From: Ricinus communis
Taxonomy: Eukaryota; Streptophyta; Magnoliopsida; Malpighiales; Euphorbiaceae
Assembly (NCBI RefSeq): GCF_019578655.1
Contig: NC_063263.1
Location: 4,474,001 to 4,538,000, forward strand
DNA: 64,000 nucleotides
Direction of reading: 5' to 3'
Part shown: piece by piece, positions 47,793 to 59,895 of the stretch
How the letters are laid out: every line of letters begins with the position of its first letter
How positions within the stretch are numbered: position 1 is the stretch's first letter
The notes under the pieces: model-generated
What the model saw: only the letters and a program-made list of their open reading frames with translations
Told to the model about the DNA's origin: nothing
Databases searched by the model: none
Made by a program: the position numbers and the translations under genes

Positions 47793-49684
47793 TCCCCCTC
47801 AAACTTAGGGTAGAAAGATTTTCTATTCTAAGTTTGAAGCAAGCAGAATTAAAGAGATGACTTGAAATAGCTTTAGTAAAGACATCATGCAACTGGTCAA
47901 CTGAAGGAACATGTCTGACATCTATTTTCTTTATAATCACTTTCTCTTGAACGAAATACAAATCAAGCTCAATGTCTTTTGACCTTACATGAAGCATTGG
48001 ATTGGCTAGATAACAACACAATGCTTTTATTATCACACCAAATCATAAGAGCTTGAGGAATAGAAATGTGTAGCTCAGCTAAAATAGACTTAATCCAGGT
48101 CAATTATGCAACTAAATTTGCCAAGCTCCTACAATTTGCTTTCATACTAGATCCTGACATAGTAGATTGTTTCTTGGAATGTTGGAAGACTAGATTATCA
48201 TCAAAGAGCATATAAAATCCTGAAGTTGACCTACGATCATTTAGATCAGATGCCCAATCTGCATCACTGAACCCAACAAGATCAAGATGAGTAGACTTTC
48301 GAATATGTAAACCATGTTGAATTGTACCTTTGAAGTACCTAAAGATTCATTTAACAACATTTCAATGATCTTCTTGATAAATTGATAAACCTTGTTTACA
48401 CTGAAAGCAATTTATGGCCTTATAATAGTCATATACTATAAGGCTCCAGCTGTGCATTTGTGCAACTGTACATCTTCAATAGGTTTCAAGCCATAGGCAT
48501 AAAACTTGAGATTGCTCACCATAAGAGTGCTAATTCCTTACAATGCATCATTTTTGTTTCCTGAAGTAAGTCAAAAATATATTTAGATTGAGACAAGTGA
48601 AGACCTTCAAAGGTGTGATACACTTGGATCCCTAGGAAATAATTGACTTGTCCTAGGTCCTTGAGAGTAAAAGCCTGATTCAATTGTGTCACTAGTTTAT
48701 CTACCTCAATAAAACTATTCTATGTAACCATTACATCATCCACATAGACAAGGACATAATTATTCTAATAAATAATGATGGATATAATTTTGCAGAAATA
48801 AAACCAAGCTTATGCAAGACACCAGCAAGCTCCTCAAACTAGGCTCCGAAAGCCTGTTTAAGGCGATAAAGATCCTTTTGCAGTTTGCAGACATACCTGT
48901 CTTGAAAGAATCAATAAATCTTTAAGGTTGTTGCATAAACACATTCTCTTATAATTCACTGTTAAGGAACGCAATGTTAACATCTAACTATTGAATTTTC
49001 TAGTTGTGTTTCAATGCAATTGTCAGAATAATCCTAACGGTAGTAGGCTTCACAATTGGACTAAAGGTTTTATTGAAATCAAAGCCAGCTTTCTGATGAA
49101 GACCTTTAGATATTATTATTGCTTTGTATATAGCTATTGAACCATTAGAAGTTTCTTTCATTCTAAATACCCACTTACAACCAATTGGTTGTCTGTTAGG
49201 AGGTAATGGAACTAAACTCTTTACTTATTTTTCAATAGAACAACATATTCTGCTAACATTGCAACCTTCCATTCATGATGAAGAAGAGCTAAATCAATTG
49301 TTATTGGTTCCTTTGCAGTAGTCATAAAATACTTGGGCTTGTAGATTCCTACTTTAGCTCTTATTATCAAACAATGCACATTATCACACACTTGAGAACC
49401 ATGAATTGAAGCTGAGATAACATGAGAGGGCAACTAAACAGATTCCACAATTGGTGGAATTTGATTATTGGATGGCTCAAGAATTGTAACAGGAAAAGAA
49501 ATACTTCGAGAAGAGACATTAATGTTAGTTTCAGGATAAGAAGAACCAATAGGAGTAATAATAGAAAAATCTAAATCAATAATTGGATTATCTACTAGAG
49601 AGAAAGAACCGGTAGAAGGCATAAGAGGAGGAGTTGTAGAAGGAAAAGAAGAGTAAGGAACAAAAAAGAGTGGAAATCAGAAAA
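47793..49684 (-). pseudogene. Degenerate Ty1/copia pol: RT and RNase H remnant
   Basis: The minus strand shows, in order, a Ser/Pro-rich linker (49434-49684), the start of RT (PIGCKWVFRM-type motif near 49170), FSPIVKPTTVRIILTIA near 49050, and RNase H ending in VRHVPSVDQLHDVFTKA near 47890. Frames are broken by many stops and shifts. Gag, protease and integrase are absent: the linker lies directly beside the 5' LTR. The element is long dead. Confidence 0.8.
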
Positions 49685-49878
49685 ATATAAACCCTAACAA
49701 GAGAGAATTGAAAGAATGTATGGAATATATTTTCTGTCATTAAAATGCATCAATAGAAATAATACAACATAGATTAGCTATAAATACATCAACTAACTAA
49801 AGCTCAAGCCATTCACATAGAAACACGTGTCCAGCTCTCTAACTAACTCCAGCAGTGCACAAACCATCATTCATAACA
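49685..49878 (-). repeat. 5' LTR of degenerate copia element (inner end approximate)
   Basis: The minus strand begins TGTTATGAATGATGG and is recognisably related to 47620-47792, with roughly 80 percent identity by eye over the first 140 bases. The primer site and gag that should follow are missing. Confidence 0.6.
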
Positions 49879-50699
49879 ACTATTAACAAAGTCTTATCAT
49901 TATATCAACCATTTAGCCCATAAGCTCTATAAACTATTAAAACTTACCCTTTACCACTTATCATTCTAATTTCCATCACCATCTCCATCAAATAAACCAT
50001 CTCTGCTAAGAAACTAAAATTGTAGTTGTTGTAGTTAGATTTATTGATATTGGCAAATGTTATTAGATCTATAATAAAAGAGACTTCCATTGCGTTATCA
50101 TTCTTATCATATGTTAATTTATTAAGCTTAACTCTCGATCAAAAGAGGCCATAAATTATTATTTTGAGTTGTATATAGAAAAGAGAAGTAAATAGAGGAA
50201 TAAAGATACCCATTAGTACTATAAGAGCCTACCAACTTTTATTTATTTATCATTCTTTACTTTAATTTTGATTTTTTTTCTATGTTCTCTCTTTATTTAC
50301 TATGAATCTTTAATTTACTAATTCTAATTTTTTTCTTAGTTTGTATTTTTTGACATGTTCTCTTTCTCTATACTATAAATTGAAGTTTGTTTATTAGAGT
50401 TAGTGGATTTGCTATTGTTTTGTTGGTGAGAAAATGTAAGAGTAAAGGAAGATAAGGATCAGGTAATTTCAGTTGTTGAGTTTTCATTATTCTAAGAATT
50501 TTGATTTTTGAGTTTTTTTTCTTGTTCTCTATGTATGGTTTTATTTTATCTTATTTTCTTGTTTATTTCTTTATTTCTTATTTTTTATATTTTTTAATTA
50601 ATTAATTAATTAATATTTTTATATATTTTTAATGAATTTCATTTTCATTTTATTTTTATTAGTAAATTAAATAGATTCAATCTAACTAGATGATAAAGC
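49879..50699. other. Intergenic DNA, nothing recognised
   Basis: AT-rich sequence with a short (TTAA)n-like run near 50594-50613. No coding-like region seen. Confidence 0.5.
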
Positions 50700-52330
50700 A
50701 AAGAGTTTGTTAAAAAGAAATTCTTCTCTCCATGGTTGATCTCAATTCTTCCCCTCCACCCTTATTGGAGGACAGATCCACTAAGAAGGTATTCTTTAAA
50801 GACAAGCTTTTAGCAGTTGGGAAGTGTAAGGAGGTCAAATTCCTGAACTAGAGATAGACTTCGCCATCCTTGAGGATGATATTCATACCGAAGAGAAAAT
50901 GGAATCCCAGTCATTGAGTTTTCAAACAGAATTCAAGATTTAATGACTATGTCCCTCAAGAATGCAGTTGTGGTCTATCTGTTAGGGAGAACTATTGGGT
51001 ATCATATGTTATGCAGTAGGATTGAAAGTCTATGGCAGTTAAAGTCTAATTATAAAGTAGTGACTTGGATAATGATTATTTCTTGATTAAGTTTGAAAAT
51101 TGAGAGGTTTGTTACTCTTTTAAAGGGGCAATGGATGATTTTTGGTAATTTCTTGACTGTTCGACCATTGAGTCTGTCGTTTACCATAAACTCATATGAT
51201 CTGGTTGCAATTGTGGCATGGGTCTATTTTCCAGGCTTGCCATTACAATACTATCATAAGAGTGTTGTTTAGACCCTAGTTACTCTTATTGGGAAGCCAA
51301 TCATGATTGATTATAACATACAAGTAGCGACCAAAGTAAAACTTTGCTAGGGTAGCTGTTGAACTCGATTTCTGGAACCCTCTAGTTTCAAAAGTTTGTA
51401 TTGACAAGAGGATGCAAAATGTTGAATATGAGGATTTTCCTGCTATATAGTGAGATATGTGTGTTCAAGCACAAAGAAAAAAATGATGTAATGGCTGACA
51501 TTACGGTTGCTGAGGGGATAGTTGATGGAGGTCTAGCGGGTGGTCCGTTAATACTAGTTCAAGCTAACTACTCTTGTATGGGTCTGTAGATGAACACGCC
51601 ATGTCGTGATCGTAGGACAATAAAAAAGGCAACTACTAATGATAAGGCAACAAATCCTACATTAGTGGAGATAAGGCTAATCCTTCCAAATTTAGAGTCC
51701 TAGTTGATTTGGGAATTGAGGAAGATGCATTTGGCAAGATTATGGAGGAAGTGAGCAATAAGTCAAAGTGGGCTTCTGATTCTCCTTCTCTGAATATTAT
51801 CAATGTCGATGAGATATGGGCCCTTGACGTGAACTTGAAGCATTCCAAGGCAAGAAATGGTGGTATGATGGATAATGTGCCTGGAGTTGAACCCAACATA
51901 GATAATTCTAGTCAATTCAATAAAAAGAAAAATATCTTTAGTGGGCCATCTAAGGTCCCTAATAATGTCCAACAAGCTAACTCATCCTTGGTGAATTCTA
52001 ACGTGCATGGCCATGGAAAAAAAGAGTGAATTTGAGGTCATCTGGTTATCCTCTTTCTATGACCACTTTTATTTAAATCTCTTTAGATGCAAGCTTTATA
52101 TTTCAGTAAGGTTGGGAGGGTTTGTTCATGCTTTAGATCCTAAAGGAGTTGTCAACTTGAAAAACAGTTTAAGAATCAAGAGTAGAGGGAAGGACTCTAG
52201 TAAAGGCTCCTCTAAAATTGTTCATCAATTACAATCAGACAACAGTTGCTAGAATAATCTTCTTAGCCAACTTGATAATGAAGAGCATAATGTTGATGCT
52301 AATAGCGTAGACTACCAATTTGATGTATGA
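50700..52330 (+). pseudogene. LINE ORF1 remnant (DUF4283/zinc-knuckle type)
   Basis: The plus strand carries, in broken frames, the pattern of plant L1 ORF1 proteins. There is a DNDYFLIKFEN-type motif near 51065, a W-D-F stretch near 51130, a cis-Pro-rich AWVRF/LPLQYY-like segment near 51215-51255, and a RMQNVEYEDFP-type segment before a degraded knuckle near 51405-51480. A Ser/Asn-rich tail follows to about 52320. ORF1 proteins are RNA-binding chaperones. Stops and shifts occur throughout. Confidence 0.6.
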
Positions 52331-52379
52331 TGCTTGTGTATAGTCTCTCTTCTCGTTATCATAAATACTTTTAATGTTA

Positions 52380-52560
52380 CACAACTCCATTTTATCTTGG
52401 ATTTATGAGGGTGCTGCCAGCTCTAGATTCTGTCAAGCTCTCTTTTATTTTTCATAGATTGATAATCCTAAATTGGTGTTCTCATAGAGCCTCGTATTAG
52501 TGGGTTCAAATCTGGTAGAGTTATTAAGGATTCCAAATTTGCAAGATGATCCCAGAACTA
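52380..52560 (+). pseudogene. LINE ORF2 endonuclease fragment
   Basis: Shortly after the ORF1 remnant, the plus strand reads a GAAS-F-x-L segment and then EPRISGFKSGRVIKDS at about 52484-52531, as at the start of plant LINE apurinic endonucleases. The fragment stops near 52560, with reverse transcriptase missing. Confidence 0.6.
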
Positions 52561-53915
52561 CTACAGCGTCTTATGATATCTAACCCCAACAAAATTATTA
52601 AAGTTGCTATTCTATGATTAAATGTAAGCAAGTGATTAACTAAGTGTCAGACAGACTGAAAGGATTTCGTGAAACAACTAAAGAAAAAAGCAAACCCAAG
52701 AGGACCTAAGCTAGTTGGATTTTAGTGAAGATAAAGATTATATTGATTACCAATTGCAATTATCCGTGGACGAATTCTCAACTGAATTCGGTTTTCCTCT
52801 CGAGATAACCGAATTCCTAAATCTAAGAACCTAAAGTTAAAATCTCTTCTTAACGATCGATTATTAAATTTGCATTCAACTTTAATTCGCCTTTATTAAG
52901 CTTTGTTAATTCTTAATCCGGCTAGTCAATTACCCTTATCTCTAAGTGATCATTAACCAGTTCTTGCTATTTAAATTTCCAATTACTAAATGAATTTTTC
53001 AATTACATAAAGCAATCTAAACGCTACAACTCACAACATATCATGAATAATGTGATTTCTCATTAATAATGAAAGCAAGAAGAGACAAGCATTGATAATC
53101 AAAGTCTCATAAACATTAAAAATAATCCAACAACATAGGAACCCTAATGGGTTTAACAAATTTAGTTACTCATACTAATAAGCAACACAAAGTAAAGAAC
53201 AAATTCAAAAAAGTAAATTGAAAGCATGTATACCCTTCTTCTTCAAATTGGATGAAAAACCCTAAGTTCCCATTTTCGAATGATGAACCTTAAATTGCCT
53301 CTTGAATGCCTCCAAATCTCCTCTTGATCTTCAATTAGATGTTAAAACCAATGTAATCCTTCCTTTAATAGATGAAATGGCCTCCTAAAGTCAAATATTG
53401 AAGTTTGGGAAAAGATGGCTTATGCATGTATATGTAAAATCAAGTCAGAAAATCGAACCCTAGCTCAATAAATCGCATTTGCCTATATAAATCTCTTAGC
53501 ATGGCCGTGGTCAAGCCCGTGCTGATCAGCACGGTCGGAGTCCAGGCCTTGCTTGACCTCCATGTCCCGCAACTTAAGGCTTCTTCCTGGTCGTGCCTTC
53601 GCCGATGCTGAGCCACCACTGGCCGTGGTGGCCTCAGAAACCGTGCGAAAATGGCACTCTTGAAGGTCAAGTGTTGATGGTTCAGTGCGGCTAGAGTCCA
53701 GGCCGTGCTCAACCTTGAGATGCTAGCCCTCGCTCAATTTTGATGGATTTAGGTCCGTAATTGCGCGTATTTCCCTCGATTACTGATAATGTCCATCGAT
53801 AGTCACCTGAAACATGAAAGGAACCAAAACACAGGTGATTCTAGCATAAAACAAGTTAACTATGAACAAAAATGTAAACAATTGGGCATATAGACATGTA
53901 TAAAATGATGCACAT
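52561..53915. mobile_element. Unclassified insertion inside the LINE
   Basis: About 1.35 kb of different composition separates the LINE endonuclease fragment from the LINE RNase H tail. The first part is AT-rich; the part 53500-53760 is GC-richer, with CATGGCCGTGG and related words. No protein domain, LTR pair or clear terminal repeats are seen; a 90-codon minus-strand ORF at 53440-53712 is unconvincing. Boundaries are inferred from where LINE similarity stops and resumes. Confidence 0.4.
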
Positions 53916-54575
53916 CAATGGCTGTCTTTTTTATGATTCCTATTCTCTACCTTACAATCAAATGTCGCCCATTATTGATAGAGCAAAAGCTTTTGAGGAG
54001 GCAATGTCTGACAACTTGGGAACTAGTCATTCTCTCCTTCAGGTGGAAAAGTTAAAAGTTGGGAGAAGCCTCAGTTGGGATGGTGCAAATTGAACTCCGA
54101 TGGGGCATTGAGAAGGATTTTGGGGCGTGCAAAAGCAGGTGGGCTCATTAGAAACTAATATGGAGATTGACTTGCCAGGTTTACGATGAACCTTGGAGTG
54201 TGTAGTGTAATAATGACTTTATGGAGAAGAACTATAGAAAGGTGCCATTGAATCTGACAATAAGAGTGTCATTCAAATTCTAAATGGTGAGAATAATGGC
54301 TCCTTAAAGAACATTGAGCTGATGAAGGAGGTTAAAAAATGGTTCGCAAAGATTGGTGTAATCCTTTCGTTATATCCATCGTGAATGAACCATATGTGGT
54401 AATTTTCTAGCTAACTTGGGTTTTAATTTTGAATTTGGCTACCATTTATTTGATACTTCTCATCCTGCTCTCTAAGACCTCCTTCAACAAGACTTTCTTG
54501 GTGTCTCTCTTTTGTTAGAAGTTGTATTGTTTAATTCTACTTAAGGTTGTCGCCTCCCCTTTATTAAAAAAAAGG
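53916..54575 (+). pseudogene. LINE RNase H tail and 3' end
   Basis: The plus strand shows a degraded RNase H-like region. A WDGANW segment near 54080 precedes the domain, ESDNKSVIQILNGE lies near 54255-54295, and FLANLGFNFEFGYHLFDTSHPAL near 54405-54470 matches the usual tail of plant LINE ORF2. It ends with TTTATTAAAAAAAA near 54558-54572, consistent with a LINE 3' end and short poly(A). Frames are broken. Confidence 0.6.
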
Positions 54576-55733
54576 CTATATTTATATTTAGACTCTCAAC
54601 TTTTTATATATTATGTAATTGAATTTTTTGGTCTCATTCTAATTGAATTAATTCTCTAATTCTATAAAAATAGAATTTAGATAATAATATAAATAGTCAT
54701 TAAATTTCTATTTAGTATTATTTTAGTCATAGGACTTTAATTCATTTTATTTTAATTATTCAACTTTAATTTTAGTTATTATTTTCTTTAATTACTCTTT
54801 TCATTCATTATTTTACTATGTGTCAATCTTTTATTTGTAAAGTGACTATAATAAAACACAATATAAAATTGAATAATTAAAATAATAAAGTTAATTTTTT
54901 TTATTAAAACAAAATTATAATAAAGTTATTCTTTTATTAAAAAAAATTGAGTGCATATTTCAATAGTTATTTATATCATTATCATTTTTTTAATTCCTCT
55001 ATTAATAGTTACAATAAGATAACAATATACTATTGATAATCAAAATAAAATAACAAGTATTAATAAATAAAACAATAAAAATATAAAAAAAAAATATAAA
55101 AGCTCCCTTATCAATTAGGGTTTCTCACTTCATTTATTTAAATAAAAACAATATATATAAACTAAAAAAAATGAAAACTAATGCTGAGCGTTTCTAAGCA
55201 TATTCAGAACCTCAACTCCAATTACAAAGAAGAAAAATAACCAAAAAATAACTCTTCTGAATCAAATATAAAGGCTAAAACCAACAAGTGTAATACAACA
55301 AAAATATTATAAAATCAACGGTAGATGTCAAGGCTAAAACCAACAGGCTCCTCCTTTTCTACTGTTGTCTTCGTTATTACTGATAGTAAATTCAACAGAC
55401 GAACTCTTCCTTCCCAATAACAATAACTAATACTGTGATCTTCCATATTAAACAAAACAATCAAAACCCATAAATACAAAATTTCTTAATTTCTCATTAG
55501 ATATGAAATTCAAATAATTGAGGAGCATTTTGGAACTCAAATTTAGATTAAGAAAAATGACCTAACAAAATACATAAATTATGCTATACAGAAAAAATAA
55601 AAGAGTTTTTTTTTTCTTATTTTCTTTTTGTGATATGCCTTAAATTGGCTGAAACCCATAATTGTACTTTTTAGTTAATCAAAGCGGTTTATCTTTTTTT
55701 GTTTCTAGTTGAATTCAAAATTGTTCGAATTGT
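54576..55733. other. AT-rich intergenic DNA, nothing recognised
   Basis: Low-complexity A/T runs only. No ORF of note. Confidence 0.5.
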
Positions 55734-55738
55734 ATAAT

Positions 55739-56101
55739 TGATGAATTTAAGCTTCTATTATCAATGATGAATATACAGTAATTGTTAGTATTCTGAGATT
55801 ACATGAGAAATGAGTATCCTTTTATATACTAGTTTTTGAATGCAACGGTCTTATTGCTATTTCTTGCTGCTTATTGCACTCCAACGTTCAATTCTAGCTT
55901 AGGGGAAGGTAGAAGCAGCCTTTTTCCCTTAGGGGAGAGTGTTGCTCCTTTTTCCTAATAGGCCTGTGATGATCAGAAGTTCTGAGGCCATATCCAAGAG
56001 TCAAAGACTGTTGGTCCTTAACAGTTTTTGACTGTTGAACATTGTTGCCATAGTCTGGTGGTTTTGGTGTGTCTTCAACAGGTATTGGGGTTTCTTCAAC
56101 A
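55739..56101 (-). repeat. 3' LTR of copia element
   Basis: On the minus strand it starts TGTTGAAGAAACC and ends in TTCATCA. Length is 363 bases. The coding frame of RNase H runs about 200 bases into this LTR. Confidence 0.93.
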
Positions 56102-56613
56102 CTCCCCCTCAAGGTGGGTTCAAATAAGTTGATAGAACCCATCTTGTTGAGAAGCCTTCGATGACTTGTTTTGTTTAGAGCCTTGGTGAAGATGTCTGCC
56201 AGTTGTTCGTGGCTTCGGACGAATGGAGTTATGATTTCTCCTGATTGAACTTTCTCCCTTATAAAGTGACAGTCAATTTCAATATGTTTAGTCCTTTCGT
56301 AAAAGACTGGGTTCGATGCAATGTGTCTGGCTGCTTGATTGTCACAGTACATCTCCATTGGACCTTTATGTTCTACCCCCATATCAGCCAAAACTTGTTT
56401 TATCCAAACCAGTTCGCTAGCCGTCGATGCCATGGCACGATGCTCGGCTTCGGCACTGGACCTTGCGGTTACTGATTGCTTTTTGCTCTTCCACGTTACT
56501 AGGTTTCCCCCTACAAATGTGCAGAATCCTGAAGTCGATTTCCTGTCACAGCTCCCTGCCCAATCTGCATCAGAAAAACCAGTAATAGTGATAGTATTAT
56601 TGTTATTTTTCAT
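55894..56613 (-). CDS. Copia RNase H (separated from RT by a stop)
   Basis: The 239-codon frame shows the copia RNase H motifs FSDADWAG, CDRKSTSGFCTFVGG and SSAEAEHRAMAS, and ends with DIFTKAL and SLRG-like residues. It begins right after the TAG at 56614-56616; it is in the same frame as RT, so a single stop codon splits the two. RNase H removes RNA from the hybrid during reverse transcription. The frame ends inside the 3' LTR. Confidence 0.85.
   Translation of the reverse strand: MKNNNNTITITGFSDADWAGSCDRKSTSGFCTFVGGNLVTWKSKKQSVTARSSAEAEHRAMASTASELVWIKQVLADMGVEHKGPMEMYCDNQAARHIASNPVFYERTKHIEIDCHFIREKVQSGEIITPFVRSHEQLADIFTKALNKTSHRRLLNKMGSINLFEPTLRGSVEETPIPVEDTPKPPDYGNNVQQSKTVKDQQSLTLGYGLRTSDHHRPIRKKEQHSPLREKGCFYLPLS
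56102..56112 (-). other. Polypurine tract of copia element
   Basis: TTGAGGGGGAG on the minus strand directly before the 3' LTR, the plus-strand priming site. Confidence 0.85.
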
Positions 56614-59600
56614 CTAGATACCTTGTCTTGGAGTACCTTTGAGATATCTTAGGATCCTATCAACCGCATCTAAATGAGAGGTACGAGGAGCATGCATAAA
56701 TTGGCTAATCATACTTACAGCATAACTAATATCAGGTTTGGTGACGGTTAAATATATTAATTTTCCTACCAGGCGCTGGTAATGACCTATGTCACCTAAA
56801 GGATCACCATCTTCTAAGTTGAGTCTAGTTTTGGTCTCCATATGGGTATCTATAGGCTTAGCTCCTATTTTTCCTGTTTCTTTTAAGAGATCTAGAACAT
56901 ACTTTCTTTGAGACAGAAATAGCCCTTTATGAGATTTTGCTATTTCTATTCCGAGAAAGTAAGTTAATTGACCAAGATCTTTAAATTCCTCTTTTAATTT
57001 TTGCTTTACTTTCTCAATTTCTTCATTACTGTTCCCTGTTACAATAATGTCATCTACATAAATCAAGATAATGATCGTGTATGTGTGAGTGTGTTTAACG
57101 AACATGGATGAATCAGAGGTACATTTGCTGAAATCAATTTTTAACAAAAAATGACTTAGCTTGGCATACCATGCTCTAGGAGATTGCTTCAATCCGTAGA
57201 TTGCCTTTTGTAACTTACATACCAGGGAGGAGTCAGAGGAAAATTTATGACCTGGAGGGAGAGACATGTACACCTCTTCTTCCAGAGATCCTTGAAGAAA
57301 TGCGTTCTTAACATCCATCTGAAATAATCTCCATCCTGAGTTAGTAGCAACAGATAGTAAAATACGAACAGTGCTCATTTTTGCTACCGGAGCAAAGGTT
57401 TCCTGGTAATCTACACCATAGGTCTGAGAAAAGCCTTTTGCTACCAGCCTAGCTTTATACCTCTCAATTGAACCATCATGCTTGTATTTAATTTTGTACA
57501 CCCATTTACAACCAACTGGTCTTTTGTTTGGTGGTAGGGTGACAAGCTTCCAGGTTTCATTCTTCTCCAAGACCTGGAGTTCTTCTTTCATGTCTTTACA
57601 CCAATTAGGGTTGGTGTTAGCATCATAGAAAGAAGTTGGCTCAGTGTGAGAGGAAAGAGTGTTGAGATATGCCTTATAAGAGTTCAAGACTGATTTATAA
57701 TTGATAAAGCGATGGATAGGATACAATACCGAGTGGGACACATAGTCCTTTAGCTTAGCAGGAGGTCTAGATGGTCGAGATGATCTCCGTAGGGCAATTG
57801 CTTCTTCCACGTGTGGTTTATTTTCTCCCCCTGAAGGAGTTGCCGCGGGAATAAGCCGATCTCCCCCCGAAGGAGCAGCCACAGATGGGACCTCTAGAAT
57901 CTCTACTTCTGCTGAGAGAGATGGATCAGATCTGTCAAAAAAGGAAAAATTATCGGGAAATAAGGGAGACGTGGGGTGAGAAGGAGTGGGGAAGTAGGCT
58001 GAACTTTCATAAAAAAACACATCTATGGAAATATAAGACTTGTGTGTGGAGGGATCATAGCACTTGTACCCCTTTTTTTCAAAGGAGTATCCTAGAAAAA
58101 TAGTTTTAACGGAACTTTTGTCGAGTTTATGGGATCGTTTAACATGAATAAAAGCAATACAACCAAAAACTCGAATGTAGCCTAATTCTATTTTTCGGCC
58201 TTTAGGAATTTCCAGAGGACTGAGGTTTTTAAGAGTGGGAGTAGGTAATCGTTTATTAAGGTAGGCAGCGGTGAGGAGGGCATCCGACCAAAAAATATGG
58301 GGGACATTGTTTTGAAAAAGAAGTGATCTTGTAACTTCAAGAAGATGACGATTTTTTCTTTCAGAAATGCCATTTTGTTCAGGAGTGTAAATACAGGTAG
58401 TTTGATGTAAAATGCCTTTTGTGGAAAAGAAATCAGAGAAGGTTTTATTAATATATTCGGTGCCTTTGTCAGACCGGAAAATTTTAATTTTGGCATTATA
58501 TTGAGTTTGAATGAAATAAAAGAAATTCTGAAAACAAGAAAAAATTTTATTTTTGCCTTTTAGTAAGTATACCCATGTGAGACGGGAGAAATCATCAATA
58601 AATGTTACAAAATAACGAAAATGATTGTATGAAGTACAGGGGGCAGGTCCCCAAACATCGGAGTGAATTAAATCAAACATCTTTGTTGAAATAGTGGAGG
58701 ATACATGAAATGGCAATCTGGTATGCTTTGAAAATTTACAGGTGTCAAAACAACCAGAGTTGATTTTAAGACAAAATAATTGATTAAAAATTTTATCGGC
58801 CGGATGCCCAAATCGCCTATGCATTAAGGTGCTGTCGTGGGAGGATTTAGTGGTTGCAAGGCACCGATTAGTATGATCGGTGAGGTAGTAGAGGCCATTT
58901 TCAAAGTACCCCTCACCAATCGTCTTCCCTATGGTGCGATCCTGAAATATTACAGCGGAGGGTGAGAAAATTACATTACAATTTAAAGTGCGGGTTATAG
59001 TGCCCACAGATAACAAATTAGATGTAAAATTAGGTAATAAAAGAATGTCATATATGAGATTAGTATTATTAAGCAATTGTGAAGAGCCAAAGCCAGAAAT
59101 TTTGGCTCTATCTCCATTTGCAACGATCACATGTTGGGTATCCGTAGGGACAAAATTATATAATTTTGTTTGGTCCCAAGTCATGTGATCAGTCGCTCCG
59201 GAGTCAATAATCCATTTTGAAGATTTTTGGGAATTATGAGATACTAAACCTATCCCACGGGACTGTTGGAGCTGTAAAATGGATTGAAGCTGAGAGAGAA
59301 TTTGGGAAATTTGGCAATTTTCTAGCGGGCCGAAGTCGGGTCGGGTTGGGCCAGATTCGGGTCGGGCTTGTGGGCTGGGCCGAGATTCTGGGTTGACCCA
59401 AGAGCTGCAGATGGGCTGGGCCGAAGTGCTTGAATCTGGGCCGGCCCATACATTGTAGGTGGGCTGGGCCGAGACGTTAGGGCTGGGTCGAGTGTAAGTA
59501 GCGGGGTCGGGTCGGGTTGAATTAAAAGATGTCGATCCGCACCCGCTTGCTACATCCGACCCGCTGAACGCATTATAACCCTTAGGGTTAGACGCGATCA

Positions 59601-59895
59601 GCATTCCTAAGCCACCATAGCCCCCTTCTCTTCTTCGTTCCTCGCCATTTCTCCTTTCTCCATTTCTGCTTCGTTCCCCTCGATTGAGCGTCGGCCGAAG
59701 GTGCGGATGAAGGTGCCAACAACGCTCGTGGGAGTGACCCCTTTTGCGTTGGTCACATCTCTCGACACTTCGACCCGGCCGATTCTCGCGATTGAGAAGC
59801 AAAAGCTCGATTTTCTGATGTGTGTTGGTTTGACATTGCTCCCATGGTAACACGCCTGGTCTCTTCTTGTTGAACGAGAGAGATGACCGCGTCAA
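56614..59895 (-). CDS. Copia pol: zinc knuckle, protease, integrase and reverse transcriptase
   Basis: A 1093-codon frame. Residues 47-59 are a damaged zinc knuckle (the second Cys is missing). The protease active site DSGATDHM lies at 231-238. The integrase has an HHCC-type zinc region (about 359-386) and catalytic D413, D476 and E512, with the D(35)E spacing intact. A chromodomain is not seen. RT follows, with GVDYQETFAPVAKMSTVRIL, FQMDVKNAFLQG and YVDD at 946-949. The frame is closed by the TAG at 56614-56616, inside the polyprotein. Its ATG is not the natural start: it overlaps gag in another frame because of a frameshift near 59760-59800. Confidence 0.9.
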   Translation of the reverse strand: MTRSSLSFNKKRPGVLPWEQCQTNTHQKIELLLLNRENRPGRSVERCDQRKRGHSHERCWHLHPHLRPTLNRGERSRNGERRNGEERRREGGYGGLGMLIASNPKGYNAFSGSDVASGCGSTSFNSTRPDPATYTRPSPNVSAQPTYNVWAGPDSSTSAQPICSSWVNPESRPSPQARPESGPTRPDFGPLENCQISQILSQLQSILQLQQSRGIGLVSHNSQKSSKWIIDSGATDHMTWDQTKLYNFVPTDTQHVIVANGDRAKISGFGSSQLLNNTNLIYDILLLPNFTSNLLSVGTITRTLNCNVIFSPSAVIFQDRTIGKTIGEGYFENGLYYLTDHTNRCLATTKSSHDSTLMHRRFGHPADKIFNQLFCLKINSGCFDTCKFSKHTRLPFHVSSTISTKMFDLIHSDVWGPAPCTSYNHFRYFVTFIDDFSRLTWVYLLKGKNKIFSCFQNFFYFIQTQYNAKIKIFRSDKGTEYINKTFSDFFSTKGILHQTTCIYTPEQNGISERKNRHLLEVTRSLLFQNNVPHIFWSDALLTAAYLNKRLPTPTLKNLSPLEIPKGRKIELGYIRVFGCIAFIHVKRSHKLDKSSVKTIFLGYSFEKKGYKCYDPSTHKSYISIDVFFYESSAYFPTPSHPTSPLFPDNFSFFDRSDPSLSAEVEILEVPSVAAPSGGDRLIPAATPSGGENKPHVEEAIALRRSSRPSRPPAKLKDYVSHSVLYPIHRFINYKSVLNSYKAYLNTLSSHTEPTSFYDANTNPNWCKDMKEELQVLEKNETWKLVTLPPNKRPVGCKWVYKIKYKHDGSIERYKARLVAKGFSQTYGVDYQETFAPVAKMSTVRILLSVATNSGWRLFQMDVKNAFLQGSLEEEVYMSLPPGHKFSSDSSLVCKLQKAIYGLKQSPRAWYAKLSHFLLKIDFSKCTSDSSMFVKHTHTYTIIILIYVDDIIVTGNSNEEIEKVKQKLKEEFKDLGQLTYFLGIEIAKSHKGLFLSQRKYVLDLLKETGKIGAKPIDTHMETKTRLNLEDGDPLGDIGHYQRLVGKLIYLTVTKPDISYAVSMISQFMHAPRTSHLDAVDRILRYLKGTPRQGI

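Noticed and set aside
56245..59449. Shadow ORFs on both strands over the copia pol gene
   Set aside because: They overlap the 1093-codon pol frame and carry no domain.
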